Assembly: GCA_030272585.1 (NCBI GenBank)
Contig: BSYQ01000007.1
Location: 500,001 to 564,000, forward strand
From: Bryopsis sp. KO-2023
Lineage: Eukaryota; Chlorophyta; Ulvophyceae; Bryopsidales; Bryopsidaceae
Length of the DNA: 64,000 bases
Reading direction: 5' to 3'
Shown here: positions 1 to 10,412 of the stretch, one piece after another
How positions within the stretch are numbered: the first letter of the stretch is position 1
How the letters are laid out: every line of letters begins with the position of its first letter
Made by a program: the position numbers and the translations under genes
The notes under the pieces: generated by a model
Database searches by the model: none
What the model saw: the letters and a program-made list of their open reading frames with translations, nothing else
Told to the model about the DNA's origin: nothing

Positions 1-187
1 CGATCGCGGAAATCGCATTGGCTCCATTGTCCATCAACCCGAGAGTAAATCCGATTCGCTTGAACGCAGGTGCCCTCTCGTATACCCGCACTATCAAGTC
101 TGGACAAGTTTTCTTTATCGCACAGGCAGTAGCGAGGCCTCCCGGTCCACCACCGACAATCGCGACGTCGACCTCTTCGATGGTCAT
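1..187 (-). CDS. FAD-dependent monooxygenase, N-terminal fragment
   Basis: The minus strand opens with ATG at 187 and stays open to the window edge. It reads MTIEEVDVAIVGGGPGGLAT and continues into a Rossmann fold. The GGGPGGL dinucleotide-binding motif, then an acidic/basic strand end (VRVYERAP) and a hydrophobic patch (RIGFTLGLMDNG), is the classic start of class A flavoprotein monooxygenases of the UbiH / salicylate hydroxylase / zeaxanthin epoxidase type. Only about 62 residues are visible, so the substrate cannot be named. There is no obvious transit peptide before the FAD motif, which suggests a cytosolic enzyme or a start further upstream. The fold is seen directly; the class is inferred from the family. 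Confidence 0.8.
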   Translation of the reverse strand, partial: MTIEEVDVAIVGGGPGGLATACAIKKTCPDLIVRVYERAPAFKRIGFTLGLMDNGANAISAI

Positions 188-1347
188 CTTTTCTGTGAAA
201 GCAGCCGCTCACAGGCAGGCAGACGTTGTTCAATACCAACGTCGTTGCCGTCTCGGATGTTCAGGATCGCACCTTGTCTCGATCGCTGAAAGTTTCTTTG
301 GGAGCTTGAAGCGAGCCCTGGAGAGTTGTTAAGTGATCACCAAGTGATCAGTTCTGTTTTTTTTAAGCCAGCAACCTCACAGCAGGGTCCCAAGTATGGT
401 GACGTCTGGACTCCACCAGAAAGAAGGGTCTGGTGCGAAATTCCGACGTGGATCCACACAAACATGAGCTCTGCTGCTGGCTTGGCGCCGCATCGCGTTC
501 TCTTGGAAAGATACACTCTGCTTGTCTCCAATTTGAAAGACGGACCCCATTGAAAAGCTCAGGGACCTGTCCATTCCCCTTGATTGACCTGGGGAGCTGC
601 CTATTACTGAATGATACCACTGCTCCCCCAGTTGCCTTGTTTTTTGTACTATGTGAAGCTGCCTGTCTCACCTCTGTCAGGAACAGATTGTTATTTTTCT
701 TCTCAACTTCAGTAACTGCAACTCGAAAACCAGAGTGTATCTGCTGGGCAGGTGCATCTCCAACAGCATTTTTTCTTAGTGCAAGATTCCTTTTATGACA
801 CTATTTTTTTTCAATTTCCCCCAATGCTGGGAACACAGAATGCAGCTTTTGTCGATCTGGATCAATACTCACTTTCGCGACGTCTGATTACATTCTACCC
901 ACTCTGAACCCCCCCCAACATTTTCCCATAGTTGATGCGAAAGTTTCAACCAAAAGCCCACCCTCATATGTTCTTTTCTTCTTTTTCTCTGTTAGATTTT
1001 TTTGCTTTGCTTTTTTTTCCTCCACCAATTCTTGTTTTTTCCAGACAAAACTGTGCAGGCAACAAAAAAAGCTAATATCAATTCATGGAAAAAAAAGACA
1101 CCACCACCCTGAACTCTTCCCCTCCTTTTTTTTATGTCTCCTTTTTCCTTCAAAGAAACCACCAATAAAACCCGACATGCACCGCCACGACAAATGAACA
1201 TTCCTCTAGAAAAACAAAAAAAACGCTAAAGACTCCCAAAACCAGACGATCATTTTTTCTTCTTCAGTATCTCTCATTCCTGCATGACATTTTGTTGCGC
1301 AAGTGTCTAAAAAAAATTAAACTCGAAATTTTAATTCCTTTTTTTTT
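188..1347. other. Intergenic, no gene recognised
   Basis: This stretch separates the start of the FAD monooxygenase from the stop codon of Ran, both on the minus strand. Open frames of about 60-120 codons exist here but carry no recognisable domain and overlap on both strands. The part from about 790 to 1350 is rich in T and A runs, typical of the 3' flank of Ran in this genome. Confidence 0.6.
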
Positions 1348-3434
1348 TCAAGCATCAACAAGATCGTCATCGTCGGCATCTGGGAGGGGCATCTGTGCAG
1401 CTGCATTGATTTGTTTCTCGTTTTCTGCCTGCTGCTGGATATCGATCTGGACCTCTGGGGGTGCTAGAGCGACTTGCTCAACGAAGTGCAAGTTGGGGTC
1501 CCTGAAAAACCAACCCAAGAAATTAACACCAATCTGACTATTGGAATCCAAATTCATATCTATCTTGAGATTTTCACAAGCGACTAAGTGCAGTAACTGA
1601 CTTTTTTACAATCAATTTGGACGACCAGGCAGGCCGACACCCATACGTTTCATGACAAACATTACGAGAGTTTTTTCTACAGAATTATATTTTCTGGCAC
1701 ACACACATTTCTGAGACATGCTTTGCCATGCTTGAGTAGAAAAAAAAAAGTTCAATAAGTCTGGTTTCTGAGAAAAGCAGATAATCAGGATCAATGCTTA
1801 CCCTACGAGCTTTCGTGCCAAGTAAAGGAAGGGTTTTTCATAATTGTAGTTACTCTTTGCCGAGATCTCATGGTATTGCAAGTTCTTTTTCCTGAAAGCA
1901 AGATTGACAATTTTCAACATTCATTCCCAACCTCAGTGAAGTAAAAGCAAAGAATAGTAAAAAGAAAACAGAGCGAAAGTTGTTTGTCTACCCCTCCCCC
2001 CCAAAAAAAAAAAAAAAAAAAAAAAAAATGTTCTTACAAATAAATCTTTGTTGACAATTTTTGTTGACAATCTTTTTTCCAAAAGTTTTCTTTCATTCTT
2101 TCATTGAGTGCTTTTTCCATACCTGTGGAATGTAATCTGCTTAGGTTTTACTTGACGGTTCTTCACATCCACCTTGTTTCCGCACAAGACAATGGGAATG
2201 TTTTCACATACCCTTCAAAGCACAACAAAAAATACCAATGAGAAGTTAGAATACTGAGCAACTCCCGACAGAGAGCATATTTACAAAAAGAAAACAAATT
2301 TTCTTTCAAACTTTCTTTTCAAGGTATGAGAGCATATTTACAAAAAGAAAACAAATTTTCTTTCAAACTTTCTTTTAAAGGTATTTGAGCAAGCTCGGCT
2401 GTGCACCTTGCTTGTCCATTTCCATTTATGGTTCAGCAGCACAATTATTGAATTCGATGGAAAAGTTCTCAGTAGCCCCAGCTTTTAACAGAACTGGCAC
2501 TGTTCAAAGACACCACCAGAAACAGACCCACCCCACCCCAACCAGCTGCAAACAAACTTGTGCTTTGACCAAGCCCTACCTGCACAAATCTCTATGCCAG
2601 GTGGGAACGCTCTTGTAGGTTAGCCGGGAGGTAACATCAAATAAGATGATCGCACATTGGCCGTGGATGTAGTATCCGTCTCGCAAACCTCCAAACTTTT
2701 CCTGTCCAGCAGTGTCCCAGCAGTAGAATCTGATTTTTCCGCGATTCGTCGTGAAGTCCAGCGGGTGCACCTCGACGCCAATTGTTGCTGCAGGAAGAAA
2801 AATACCGAGTTCGCGTTGGATGACACCCAAAAGTCGAAAGCATCAAGTGTGGACGGAACAGGATTGGACCTTGAGGGCGTGGAGGCAAGGCGAAAAACAG
2901 GAAGACAAAATGAGGACAGTAAGCGGAGGGTGGCTACTCACGTTCATACTTCTTCTCGAATTCCCCAGTCAAATGGCGCTTGACAAAAGTAGTTTTCCCT
3001 GCAGAAGGGCACACAAGCGTTAATTGCAAACGAAGGAGGGAAAAAAGGCACCACGCAGACAAGTTGTCCACAAACTATTGTGCTGGGGTCGATCTGAACC
3101 ATCCGCGCCGACGCTCGAATTGACGGAGAACGAAACGCTACGCACGTTTCGAGAAAACAACGACTTTCAACCCGCCAAAAGTAAAAGAAACTTCTAGAAG
3201 ATTTTGTCTGGTTTCGACGGGTCGAAAGGGAGAAAGCGATGGGTAAAGGGTGAGCACTGGCTTACCTGTTCCACCATCTCCCACCAACACCAACTTGAAG
3301 TCAGGGACTCCATCAGGTGTCTGCTGACCAGGAAGCGCCTGCACACCCCAAACGAAGCCACTTCAGTTTCTGTGACGAGCCCAGAAATCCAACTATCGAA
3401 ATCAACTTTCACCCATCGACGCGGCACTCACCAT
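1348..3434 (-). CDS. RAN: GTP-binding nuclear protein Ran
   Basis: Small GTPase that drives nucleocytoplasmic transport and spindle assembly. Seven exons fit: 3434-3432 (only the ATG), 3338-3266, 2998-2942, 2787-2580, 2212-2123, 1891-1802 and 1501-1348. They total 675 nt (224 codons), all joined at GT-AG sites with consistent phases. Visible motifs are the P-loop GDGGTGKT completed across an intron, effector region [16 protein letters not shown], switch [21 protein letters not shown], the NKVD guanine motif and the [20 protein letters not shown] stretch. The acidic C-terminus [10 protein letters not shown] is diagnostic for Ran rather than Rab or Rho. There is no prenylation cysteine, as expected. 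The first intron falls directly after the start codon, which an ORF caller would miss. The gene is divergent from the CZIB homologue. Confidence 0.97.
2003..2028. repeat. Poly(A) tract in a Ran intron
   Basis: A run of 26 A on the plus strand (poly-T in the Ran transcript) directly after a C-rich stretch. It lies in the intron between the exons at 1802-1891 and 2123-2212. Confidence 0.9.
2271..2384. repeat. 57-bp tandem duplication in a Ran intron
   Basis: Two adjacent copies of a 57-bp unit, 2271-2327 and 2328-2384, each starting GAGAGCATATTTAC and ending in AAGGTAT. They differ at one base (TTTTCAAGG against TTTTAAAGG). The near identity suggests a recent duplication. It sits inside the intron between the exons at 2123-2212 and 2580-2787 and does not touch coding sequence. 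Confidence 0.95.
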
Positions 3435-3835
3435 CTCCCTCTTCTCTCAAAGCTTAAAAGGCACTCCTTGATACCGTACGCGAGCGAGTTCGCTTTTTAC
3501 GCTGTCCACACGGGGAAACCGGTTATGAGCAGGACTCTTCGCTTGTCGCCACTTCACCAGTGAATGACTTTCAGGGCAGATGCTAAAATACAACCCCTTC
3601 TCTTTCCCTCTAGAAAACGTGCAGAATCTACCCTGAATCTAAAAAATGTGAGTATTGGAGGGGCTTTTTTTGGCCAAAAAAGCGCAATTTAAACCATTCC
3701 AATGGGACAGAAACTGTAAGCATTACGTGATTAATCACGTGATGGATGAAAACCGTCTGTACGAAGAATTTTATCGTCACCCAAAGGCTTGGGTTCGGTG
3801 GCGCGCAGGCCTGAGTGGATTTAACGTCGGTCGCG
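3435..3835. promoter_or_regulatory. Divergent intergenic region, Ran / CZIB homologue
   Basis: About 400 bp between the start codons of Ran (-) and the DUF866 gene (+), so it must hold both promoters or one bidirectional promoter. It contains the short palindrome GTGATTAATCAC around 3727-3738. No TATA box can be assigned with confidence. Confidence 0.4.
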
Positions 3836-4321
3836 ATGCCAACGTTTCTGCTATGCCTGAAAGCGAATTTGGAAAACGTAGAAGCGTTTAAACTGTCGGG
3901 TGATAACCATTTCCCTCTCACCATCCAGAATTCTGAGGGGGACGACACCAAGGAAGTCGTCGTCACGACGCAGGAAGAGATCCCCTTATCAGGGAGTCGT
4001 GGCACGGCTCATTTTGTCATGAAATGGGACAAAAGCTCCAAAAAGGAGGCGTACATCAACGTCGTTGAAATCAAAGGCGTCACGCGAGATTATCTGGAGG
4101 CCGACAATGGGGAGTTCGTGCCTATGATCGGGTTTGAGTGTCGAGGAGTGGAACCGATCGCTTATCGACCGGAAGATGGTTTTCTTGTGGAAAGCACGGG
4201 GGGGAAACGTTTCGAAGATGTGGACATATCTGAAAAAGACTGGTGTGATTTCGACGAAGACGCCGGGGTGCCGGTCGGCGTTTATGAGCTCGAGTCTGAG
4301 TTCCGAGTGCACAAGAAATGA
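3836..4321 (+). CDS. CZIB/DUF866 (UPF0587) family protein lacking both CXXC motifs
   Basis: Intronless frame of 161 residues starting MPTFLLCLKANLENVEAF, the family N-terminus, and almost exactly the usual length of about 160. Family landmarks are SLSGSRGTAHFVMK-like GGRGSA region (here PLSGSRGTAHFV), IGFECRGVEPIAYRPEDGF, EKDWCDFDEDAGVPVGVYEL and a short C-terminal strand. The family normally binds zinc with two CXXC pairs. Here the first pair position reads TIQNSEGDDTKE and the second KWDKSSKKEA, so all four ligands are gone. Three cysteines remain (near residue 7, in ECRG and in DWCDF), none in a CXXC. The open, intact frame argues against a pseudogene. The likely role is a structural or redox-independent form; this is inference. 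The ATG at 3836 fits the conserved N-terminus, so the in-frame GTG at 3815 is not used. Confidence 0.85.
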   Translation: MPTFLLCLKANLENVEAFKLSGDNHFPLTIQNSEGDDTKEVVVTTQEEIPLSGSRGTAHFVMKWDKSSKKEAYINVVEIKGVTRDYLEADNGEFVPMIGFECRGVEPIAYRPEDGFLVESTGGKRFEDVDISEKDWCDFDEDAGVPVGVYELESEFRVHKK

Positions 4322-4598
4322 AACTGATCTATGCCAGAAATGCAACAGAAAAACATTTTCTGTGGCAGAGCTGGGGCAGTTTTGTTTCACCTTTTGTTGG
4401 ACAATTGATCCTTGTAAGATAGTTGAGGCATTCAATCTGAATATAGGTTTCATAATCTTTCAGAGATTCACATTGGGCCAATTAGATCATTTTATCATTC
4501 CAAGTTGGATTCAAAGCCTGTCCCCTCTCTGGGCAACGTCTATCTATGCAAGCCATACACCAGCGATTCTGAGGATGGTCTGGCTGATTCAATTCTAC

Positions 4599-7459
4599 TC
4601 ATCTAGCTACATCGTGCCTCCTTCCACCAAACATATCGACCTCGGTGCCACCAGTGAGAACATCATCACCTTGATTCTTGCGAGGCCTTCTGGGCTGGCG
4701 TTTCCCTGGATTGAGCCCAGTATTTGCTTGTCGCTTTCGGCCACCTCTGGAAGTCTGCTGTTGCTGGTGGCTCTGGGAAGCATGGGCCCCTGGTGACATT
4801 TGGGGATGAGGCTGGAAGTATGTTGTATTCTGAGCATCCATTTGGGTGGGGTGATTGGGTAGCAGGGGCTCCGCTACAGGGATTTCAGAGTGGGTGAACT
4901 GATGGGGAGGTGGTGGCCTGGCAAAACGGCTTCCCTTTGCTAAATTTGTTGGAGGCATCGCATGGGCTGCGAGTTTCAAGCAAAAGATCAGCAGATTGAG
5001 TTCTTTTTTTCCGTTCTCTCATCAAGCCCCGCGAAATATCTCAAAAAGTTGAAACAAATGTCAGTGTGATTCAATCCATTCTTACCTCGTTCTTGGGTTC
5101 TGTTAAGGTTTCGACAGGCAGTCCTTGGACCCCTGTTGGCGCTGTCTCCTCCTCTCTTCGCTGATCGAACCGGTTGAGGAATCGTCGTGGTTATCATCGT
5201 TTGCTGGACTGCCCAGAAAGTTTGAAATTGGGGTTGAGGGCACCCGCCCCCTTCATGAAGTATTGAAAGCTGGTTTCTTCTCCTTCCACCATCTAAACAA
5301 CATAGAAGCCATGTTGATAACAGATGTGAATTCTAGCAACAAAACAAAACTTGCTATGTTGGTTTAATTCGAAGGATGTACCTGGTGTTTGTTGTTCTGG
5401 CTGGTTTTCATCATTCGAGTCTGGTTCTTCCACGGTGTATGGAGATTCATGGTTGCTGGCATTCATTGGAGCTCGGCTTTGCATCGATTGGGCCTATGCA
5501 GAGTCTCGTGGTTTCGCACTCTTTTTTTCACTTTCCCCATCAAAAGACGTTGCCGATAAAAACCCCTGGATGTTTTTCCTTTATGGCGATATTTTCTGCA
5601 GGATTTGTATTCCCTCCATGTCAATGTCAGAAAAAAAATGGGAGGATATTCTGAGTTGGCACTGTATGTTCGCTTGATTGGAGAGGTCCCTCCCAAAACA
5701 CCGTTTGAAAAAAAGTATGGTCTTCTCACCGAACCCATGACACTACTCTTGATGCTTTTTCTACTGGGAGAATGGTGTACCTACCTCAGGCGTATGGGCT
5801 TGGTTGTGTACCTCTGTGTTTGAGTAGTTGCTCTGGCCTGGAGGTCGATTTCGCATTGGCGTTGAATCACTCCCATGGTGGGGTGGTATGTCGGAGAGAG
5901 CTTCCACCGAAGCTTCCAGCCTCAGAAGCTTAGTTTTCTGAAAAGAACAGCTACATTTTGCTGCCTTTGGGTGTTGCAATGCACTGGTAAGAGCCCAGTG
6001 CTACGCAAAGGCAATGAACTAGATTTTTTAGTAGAAAAGTTACCTGCTTTTCTGAGTTCTCCAGAAGATATTTGTTTTTCTGGGCGAGCTGCTGAATCTC
6101 AACAGACTGAGCTGTAAGGCTTGTTCAAGAAGGCAAAGACACAGAACCAATTAACTCTTGCAGGTTGTAAGTACCCCCCCCCTCCATCCACATGCAAACT
6201 ACTGGTGCTTGCTTGCTTACTGTATGCAAACAACAAAGAAACTCACTTGCGTTGTGCGTCAAATATTTCCTCCTTAGTTCGATGCTGTATATACTGTTGT
6301 TCAGAACACTCCAAGGGCTCCTGCTGCAGAGATCCTAATTTCGCCAGCAGCTCAGTACTCCTCTTGGCTGCTGATGCTATGTCTGACTTCAGCCCTATGA
6401 ACAGACACAGGAAACACCGTTCCTGAAAGTCAATTGCCACTTGGATCTCATTTTGAGTCGCAGGAATTGTCTTTGTCTTTTTACAGCAATCATCGCTTGG
6501 CTGATTAATTGCAGCAAAATTTGAAGACACTGACATTGAATAATCTCCAGCACATATAATATCCCCACTCTCAATACACTCAACCAAAAGCTTCAGCAAC
6601 CATTCCATAGTACTGCAGGAGACTTTCATTTTCGAATGTCACTGTAATGATTTCACAGTGTATTTGAACAGTCCCCACCACCTTCATTCTGGGCTGCTAC
6701 TGATTCTATCAGAGCCTCTTCAAACATTAAGCTCTCCTCCATTTCAGATATCCTCTTCTTGAAATCGTTTTCCCCCTCCTTTAAAGCATCCAGCTTCTTT
6801 CTCAGGTCCTTCTCTCGCTTCCCCATTTTTGTAATAACAGCACCAATGGATTCTGGCATCGCTGCTGTGCAAAAGACCGAACAGCGCTCCACGAACTTGT
6901 CGACATACTTGTCAATCTTCGTTCGAAGCACCTTGATGCTTTCCTGTTTGGGAAAAGAGAATAAGACTGTCCAGAGTACTGGCGAACGAGATATCGGTAG
7001 GCATACATGTGCTATTTTGTGTGTGTTCTCCAATCCAATCCGTGGGGTCTCCGCCAAAATGAGAGCGGCCCCAGTTCTTGATCATTTTCACCTGAGTCTC
7101 CTCCTCTAAATCCCGTACGGCTTGATCTTCCCTTTGGAGGCATTTCAGCACTATCGCTAGATCGTCGGCTTGCGACTCGAGGTCCCCGATCGAACCCCAC
7201 CCATCGCGGATTTTCACTCCGAGCTCGTCATGGTGTTGTTGTTTCTCCGCCGTTTTCTTTTTCAGCGCCGCCGCCGCCAGCATTTCCTAACCAGACACGA
7301 ATTTCGGTTTCGTTGACAGGAAACGCATGCATCGTGATTTCTGCTGTTTTTCGATCGAGTTACTGCAGATCCCAGCACCTCGCGTATCGAAGTGTCGAGT
7401 TTGTCGAGTTCCTGGCGAACCAAGGATAGCGACGCTGAAAGCTCCGTGCACGTGGACAT
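4599..7459 (-). CDS. Unrecognised coiled-coil protein with basic disordered tail
   Basis: A multi-exon gene inferred from a chain of compatible exons; I do not recognise the family. Exon 1 starts at 7459 (MSTCTELSASLSLVRQELDK) and joins at phase 0 to EMLAAAALKKKTAEKQQ near 7284. The next exon (about 6950-6685) encodes ESIKVLRTKIDKYVDKFVER and a charged helix KREKDLRKKLDALKEGE. It joins in frame to LKSDIASAAKRSTELLAKLG near 6395. A further helix, QSVEIQQLAQKNKYLLENSE, lies at 6118-6043. Later exons are Pro/Ser/Asn-rich and disordered, and the last (4985-4599) ends in an Arg/Lys-rich patch GGRKRQANTGLNPGKRQ and TGGTEVDMFGG. The long N-terminal coiled coil plus basic tail resembles kinetochore or chromosome-axis proteins, but that is only a guess. 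One junction, near 6240/6118, does not close in phase, so an exon border there is wrong. Confidence 0.55.
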
Positions 7460-7809
7460 TGTGGTGTCTTCTTCCTGGCTCTATTCGGTTGTCCTGTAAC
7501 GCTCGGAACTGGTGTCTTTTTCCTGGCTTTCAAATCTTAGGATGGTAAGGAAGCCAACTTGCGACCTCAATTTATGGACATGGACTGCTCCAGAAACTCG
7601 TCAGCACTCCGTGGAGTTGATGCAATCGTGATCGTGCGTTGGTGATCATCAACACTTGGTGAAAGAATCGATCGAGAATGGGTTTAAAAAATGTCCAGCA
7701 CACAGCAACTCTCAATGTGTTGATTTAAGCAGTGGACAGAAAGATCAAGAATTGTGGTCGCTGATCTGGGCCCACACTACCCTGGACAAAAAAAGGAGAC
7801 ACGGAACAC
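7460..7809. other. Intergenic between two minus-strand genes
   Basis: About 350 bp holding the upstream region of the coiled-coil gene and the 3' flank of the MinC/membrane gene. I see no further gene in it. Confidence 0.5.
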
Positions 7810-9511
7810 TCATGATTGGGGTGATGGTGTAGATGCATCCCTCAAAGCATCCTTCTGAATTGCCACAGCCATCGAGATTGCCCCGATACCATTCAGGCCA
7901 GCAAACAGCAACCACGTCCACTCCAGAAATCCCAGCCCAACGAAAAAACCGATGGAGACCACCAAAAAAAGTCTGGAAAAGATTGTAGACTGATAAAAGC
8001 CAGCCCCTCCATCTCCCTCATTGACGTCAGCAGTTACAGTGCCCAGGTATTGCATCCCAACAAGAGCAAGGAAGCAACCCCCCAGGCGAATCAGCCCATG
8101 ACTAACTCGATTGATGTCAAAAAGTAATCCTGCAACCCCCACAAAAAAACATGGCTTCAAAAAATGCATCACAGCAAATCTGCTCTGCCCCATGTGAACA
8201 ACAAGATTCCTTTCTTGCCCAGAAAATTGATCATTTGTGGTGACATACAATTGCTGGTGAAAGGTAATGCCACATAGCGAAAGGACAGCTCACTGCTTCC
8301 CAAAAATGGAAGAACTTACCATATATGCTCTGAGGAGCCACCATCAAGGCCAAACCAAGCCAAACAGCATAGATTCCTGTAAATTGCGCAGTTTTCACCA
8401 CATATGAAACCTCCCTACAGATAAAGGGTTGGTCATCATCCAAACAGTGCATCAGACAAACATAAAACTAATCGGTTGGCAGAAGGCACAGAGAGTGGAC
8501 TGCCAGGCGTCAGTCTCCATACCTGGCTCTTGAATCTACCAATTGTGGCCTTGACGCAAAGCCCTCTTGTCTATTTACCACAAGATTTTTGCCATTCTCT
8601 TCGACACGAATTTCACCAACATCGCTCTGTCAAAACGCAACAATAAAATGCATCTCTATTACACCCCCAAAAATTCATAAGCAATCTAGACCATCCCGGC
8701 GACCTCTAAAATTTAACCCATAATCGTAGAAGTGAAACAAAATAACACTGAAAAAGCTATCTGCGAATCGCATGGAAAACGCATGCATCGCTGAAGACCA
8801 CCATAGCTCAACACGATCTCAAACTCAGGATTAAACTTTGTCCACCCAATTTCAACAGTCAATTTTTTAGGAAGTCAGATTATCTGGATGGCAGACAGAG
8901 AAATAGATCTGATGAAAACGAGTAACCCAAATAGATCACAAAGCACGGGATTGATTATACGCCTTACTATGGCATCATGAGGACTAGTGACTTGTCCGAT
9001 TCGACATGTGTTAGCTCCAGCACTGAATGCCCGTATGACTGCCACAGATCGATCCGGATAGCCAGCATGAACACTTCCTGTTAACCTGGCACAAGACCCA
9101 GCGCACTACATAAAGAAAAAAAAATCGACCATTCGGTGCGACATGGTGGTCCTTCCTTGAGAGGTTGAATGCATGGGGGACAGACAGAATCTGTTGTGAT
9201 GCATGAATTTGCTTTGGCTGGAGTACCTCCCCCATACTGTGACATCGCCAGATGCCTGGATTGCAGCCGAATTCTCGACATTGCCATAAACGATGACATC
9301 TCCTTCATGTTCTACAGTGGTTTCTGCCACCACATCCCCTTGCACTTTCAAAACAGAGTGCTCCGACATCGATGGGCATCTCCATTGTTGGTGCAGCCGT
9401 GGTTTGACCAGCAAGGCATGATATCGATGAACCGCTCCATAATGAGGCAATCTGGAACTCAAACATCTTCGAGAAGTGGCCTACATCATTGTAGAGACCC
9501 CCCCCCATCAA
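7810..9511 (-). CDS. MinC C-terminal domain apparently fused to a four-helix membrane protein (5' end unresolved)
   Basis: The exon ending at 9229 reads LKVQGDVVAETTVEHEGDVI, then VYGNVENSAAIQASGDVTVW. The next exon (9085-8968) continues GRLTGSVHAGYPDRSVAVIR and AFSAGANTCRIG. This is the beta-helix C-domain of bacterial MinC, including the VWGRLRG-HAG and S-AVIRA signatures. An exon at 8626-8523 gives EIRVEENGKNLVV, matching the usual MinC end (PEIAYVEDGKIVV). From there a GT-AG intron joins in phase to 8414-8320 (EVSYVVKTAQFTGIYAVWLG) and then to 8213-7810, which carries about four hydrophobic helices and ends DASTPSPQS. MinC inhibits FtsZ ring assembly; in an alga the plastid is the likely site. 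Alternatively these are two genes: MinC could stop soon after 8523 (RYGD, stop) and the membrane protein could start at an ATG at 8452. The N-terminal MinC domain and any transit peptide lie upstream, possibly including a frame at 9776-10195, and are not resolved. Confidence 0.72.
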
Positions 9512-10375
9512 TTAGCTCATCAAAGACTTAATTGTTAATCATATCACCGCCTGGGGTATGAATGTGTTTTCTTTTCACAATCAACAGAGGTCATCCACGA
9601 AACAGGCCGACTTGGAGGATTTCTCCAGCCGCCATTCTCACCGAATCGCACCAGAGGCAAACCCAACAGGGAGCGACTCGAACAATCCTTCACGTGATCC
9701 ATGATTGTCTCCGAAAGTCGTTGCGGTCCTGAGCAGAGTCCATCATCTCAACCCGAGGAAAAGCCAAATCCGATTTCAGATATCAGCGCGTGTGTGTTTG
9801 GTCAGAATGATACGTTTTCCAGTCGGCCATGGGAGCGTATTTCCGACAGCGATGATCGAAAAATTAACAGATCTCATTTGCTTGCGGAGGAGAAAAAGAG
9901 CGCCCACAGTGGTGATCTTGTCTGCAACCGTCTGTTCCAAAACTCTGTCGACCACCTTCGCGCCTTGACCGTTTGTTGCTTCCTTCGTCACAAACACAAT
10001 GGCCGCCCAGATGACCACCCAGAAGCTGTTCCTTGGTGCTCCTGTTGGAGTTAAGGCCACCAGGTGACTTCCGCCGTTATCTGCACCCCAAACTGTTCTC
10101 TCGTCGTCTGAACCCAGAACTGCGCCCTCGTTGTCCATAAATACGGCAGTTGGGGTTTCGCAACGCGTGCACAGACCTGCGTTTTGGATACGCACAGCCT
10201 GGCGTCATTCTACAGTTCTGCATTTTTATCCGAATGGGTGACGGGGCCTTATATGTCGAGTTGTTTGGCAACGTGGGGGGGGGAGATCTACTCCTCAATA
10301 CCCACCGCGGAATATGCTTTTTACGTTCACTGAAACGCTTCCGAAATAGCCCCGAACTACTCGAGTGTAAGTTGT
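9512..10375. other. Unresolved 5' region between the MinC gene and psbR
   Basis: Must hold the 5' exons of the minus-strand MinC gene and the promoter plus any transit-peptide exon of psbR. A minus-strand frame at 9776-10195 includes a hydrophobic stretch (NSFWVVIWAAIVFVTK) followed by KVVDRVLEQTVADKITT. It could be part of the MinC N-terminus but I cannot confirm it. Confidence 0.4.
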
Positions 10376-10412
10376 ATGATCTGCCGTGTTAGGTCTCGCG
10401 CCAGCATCGACA

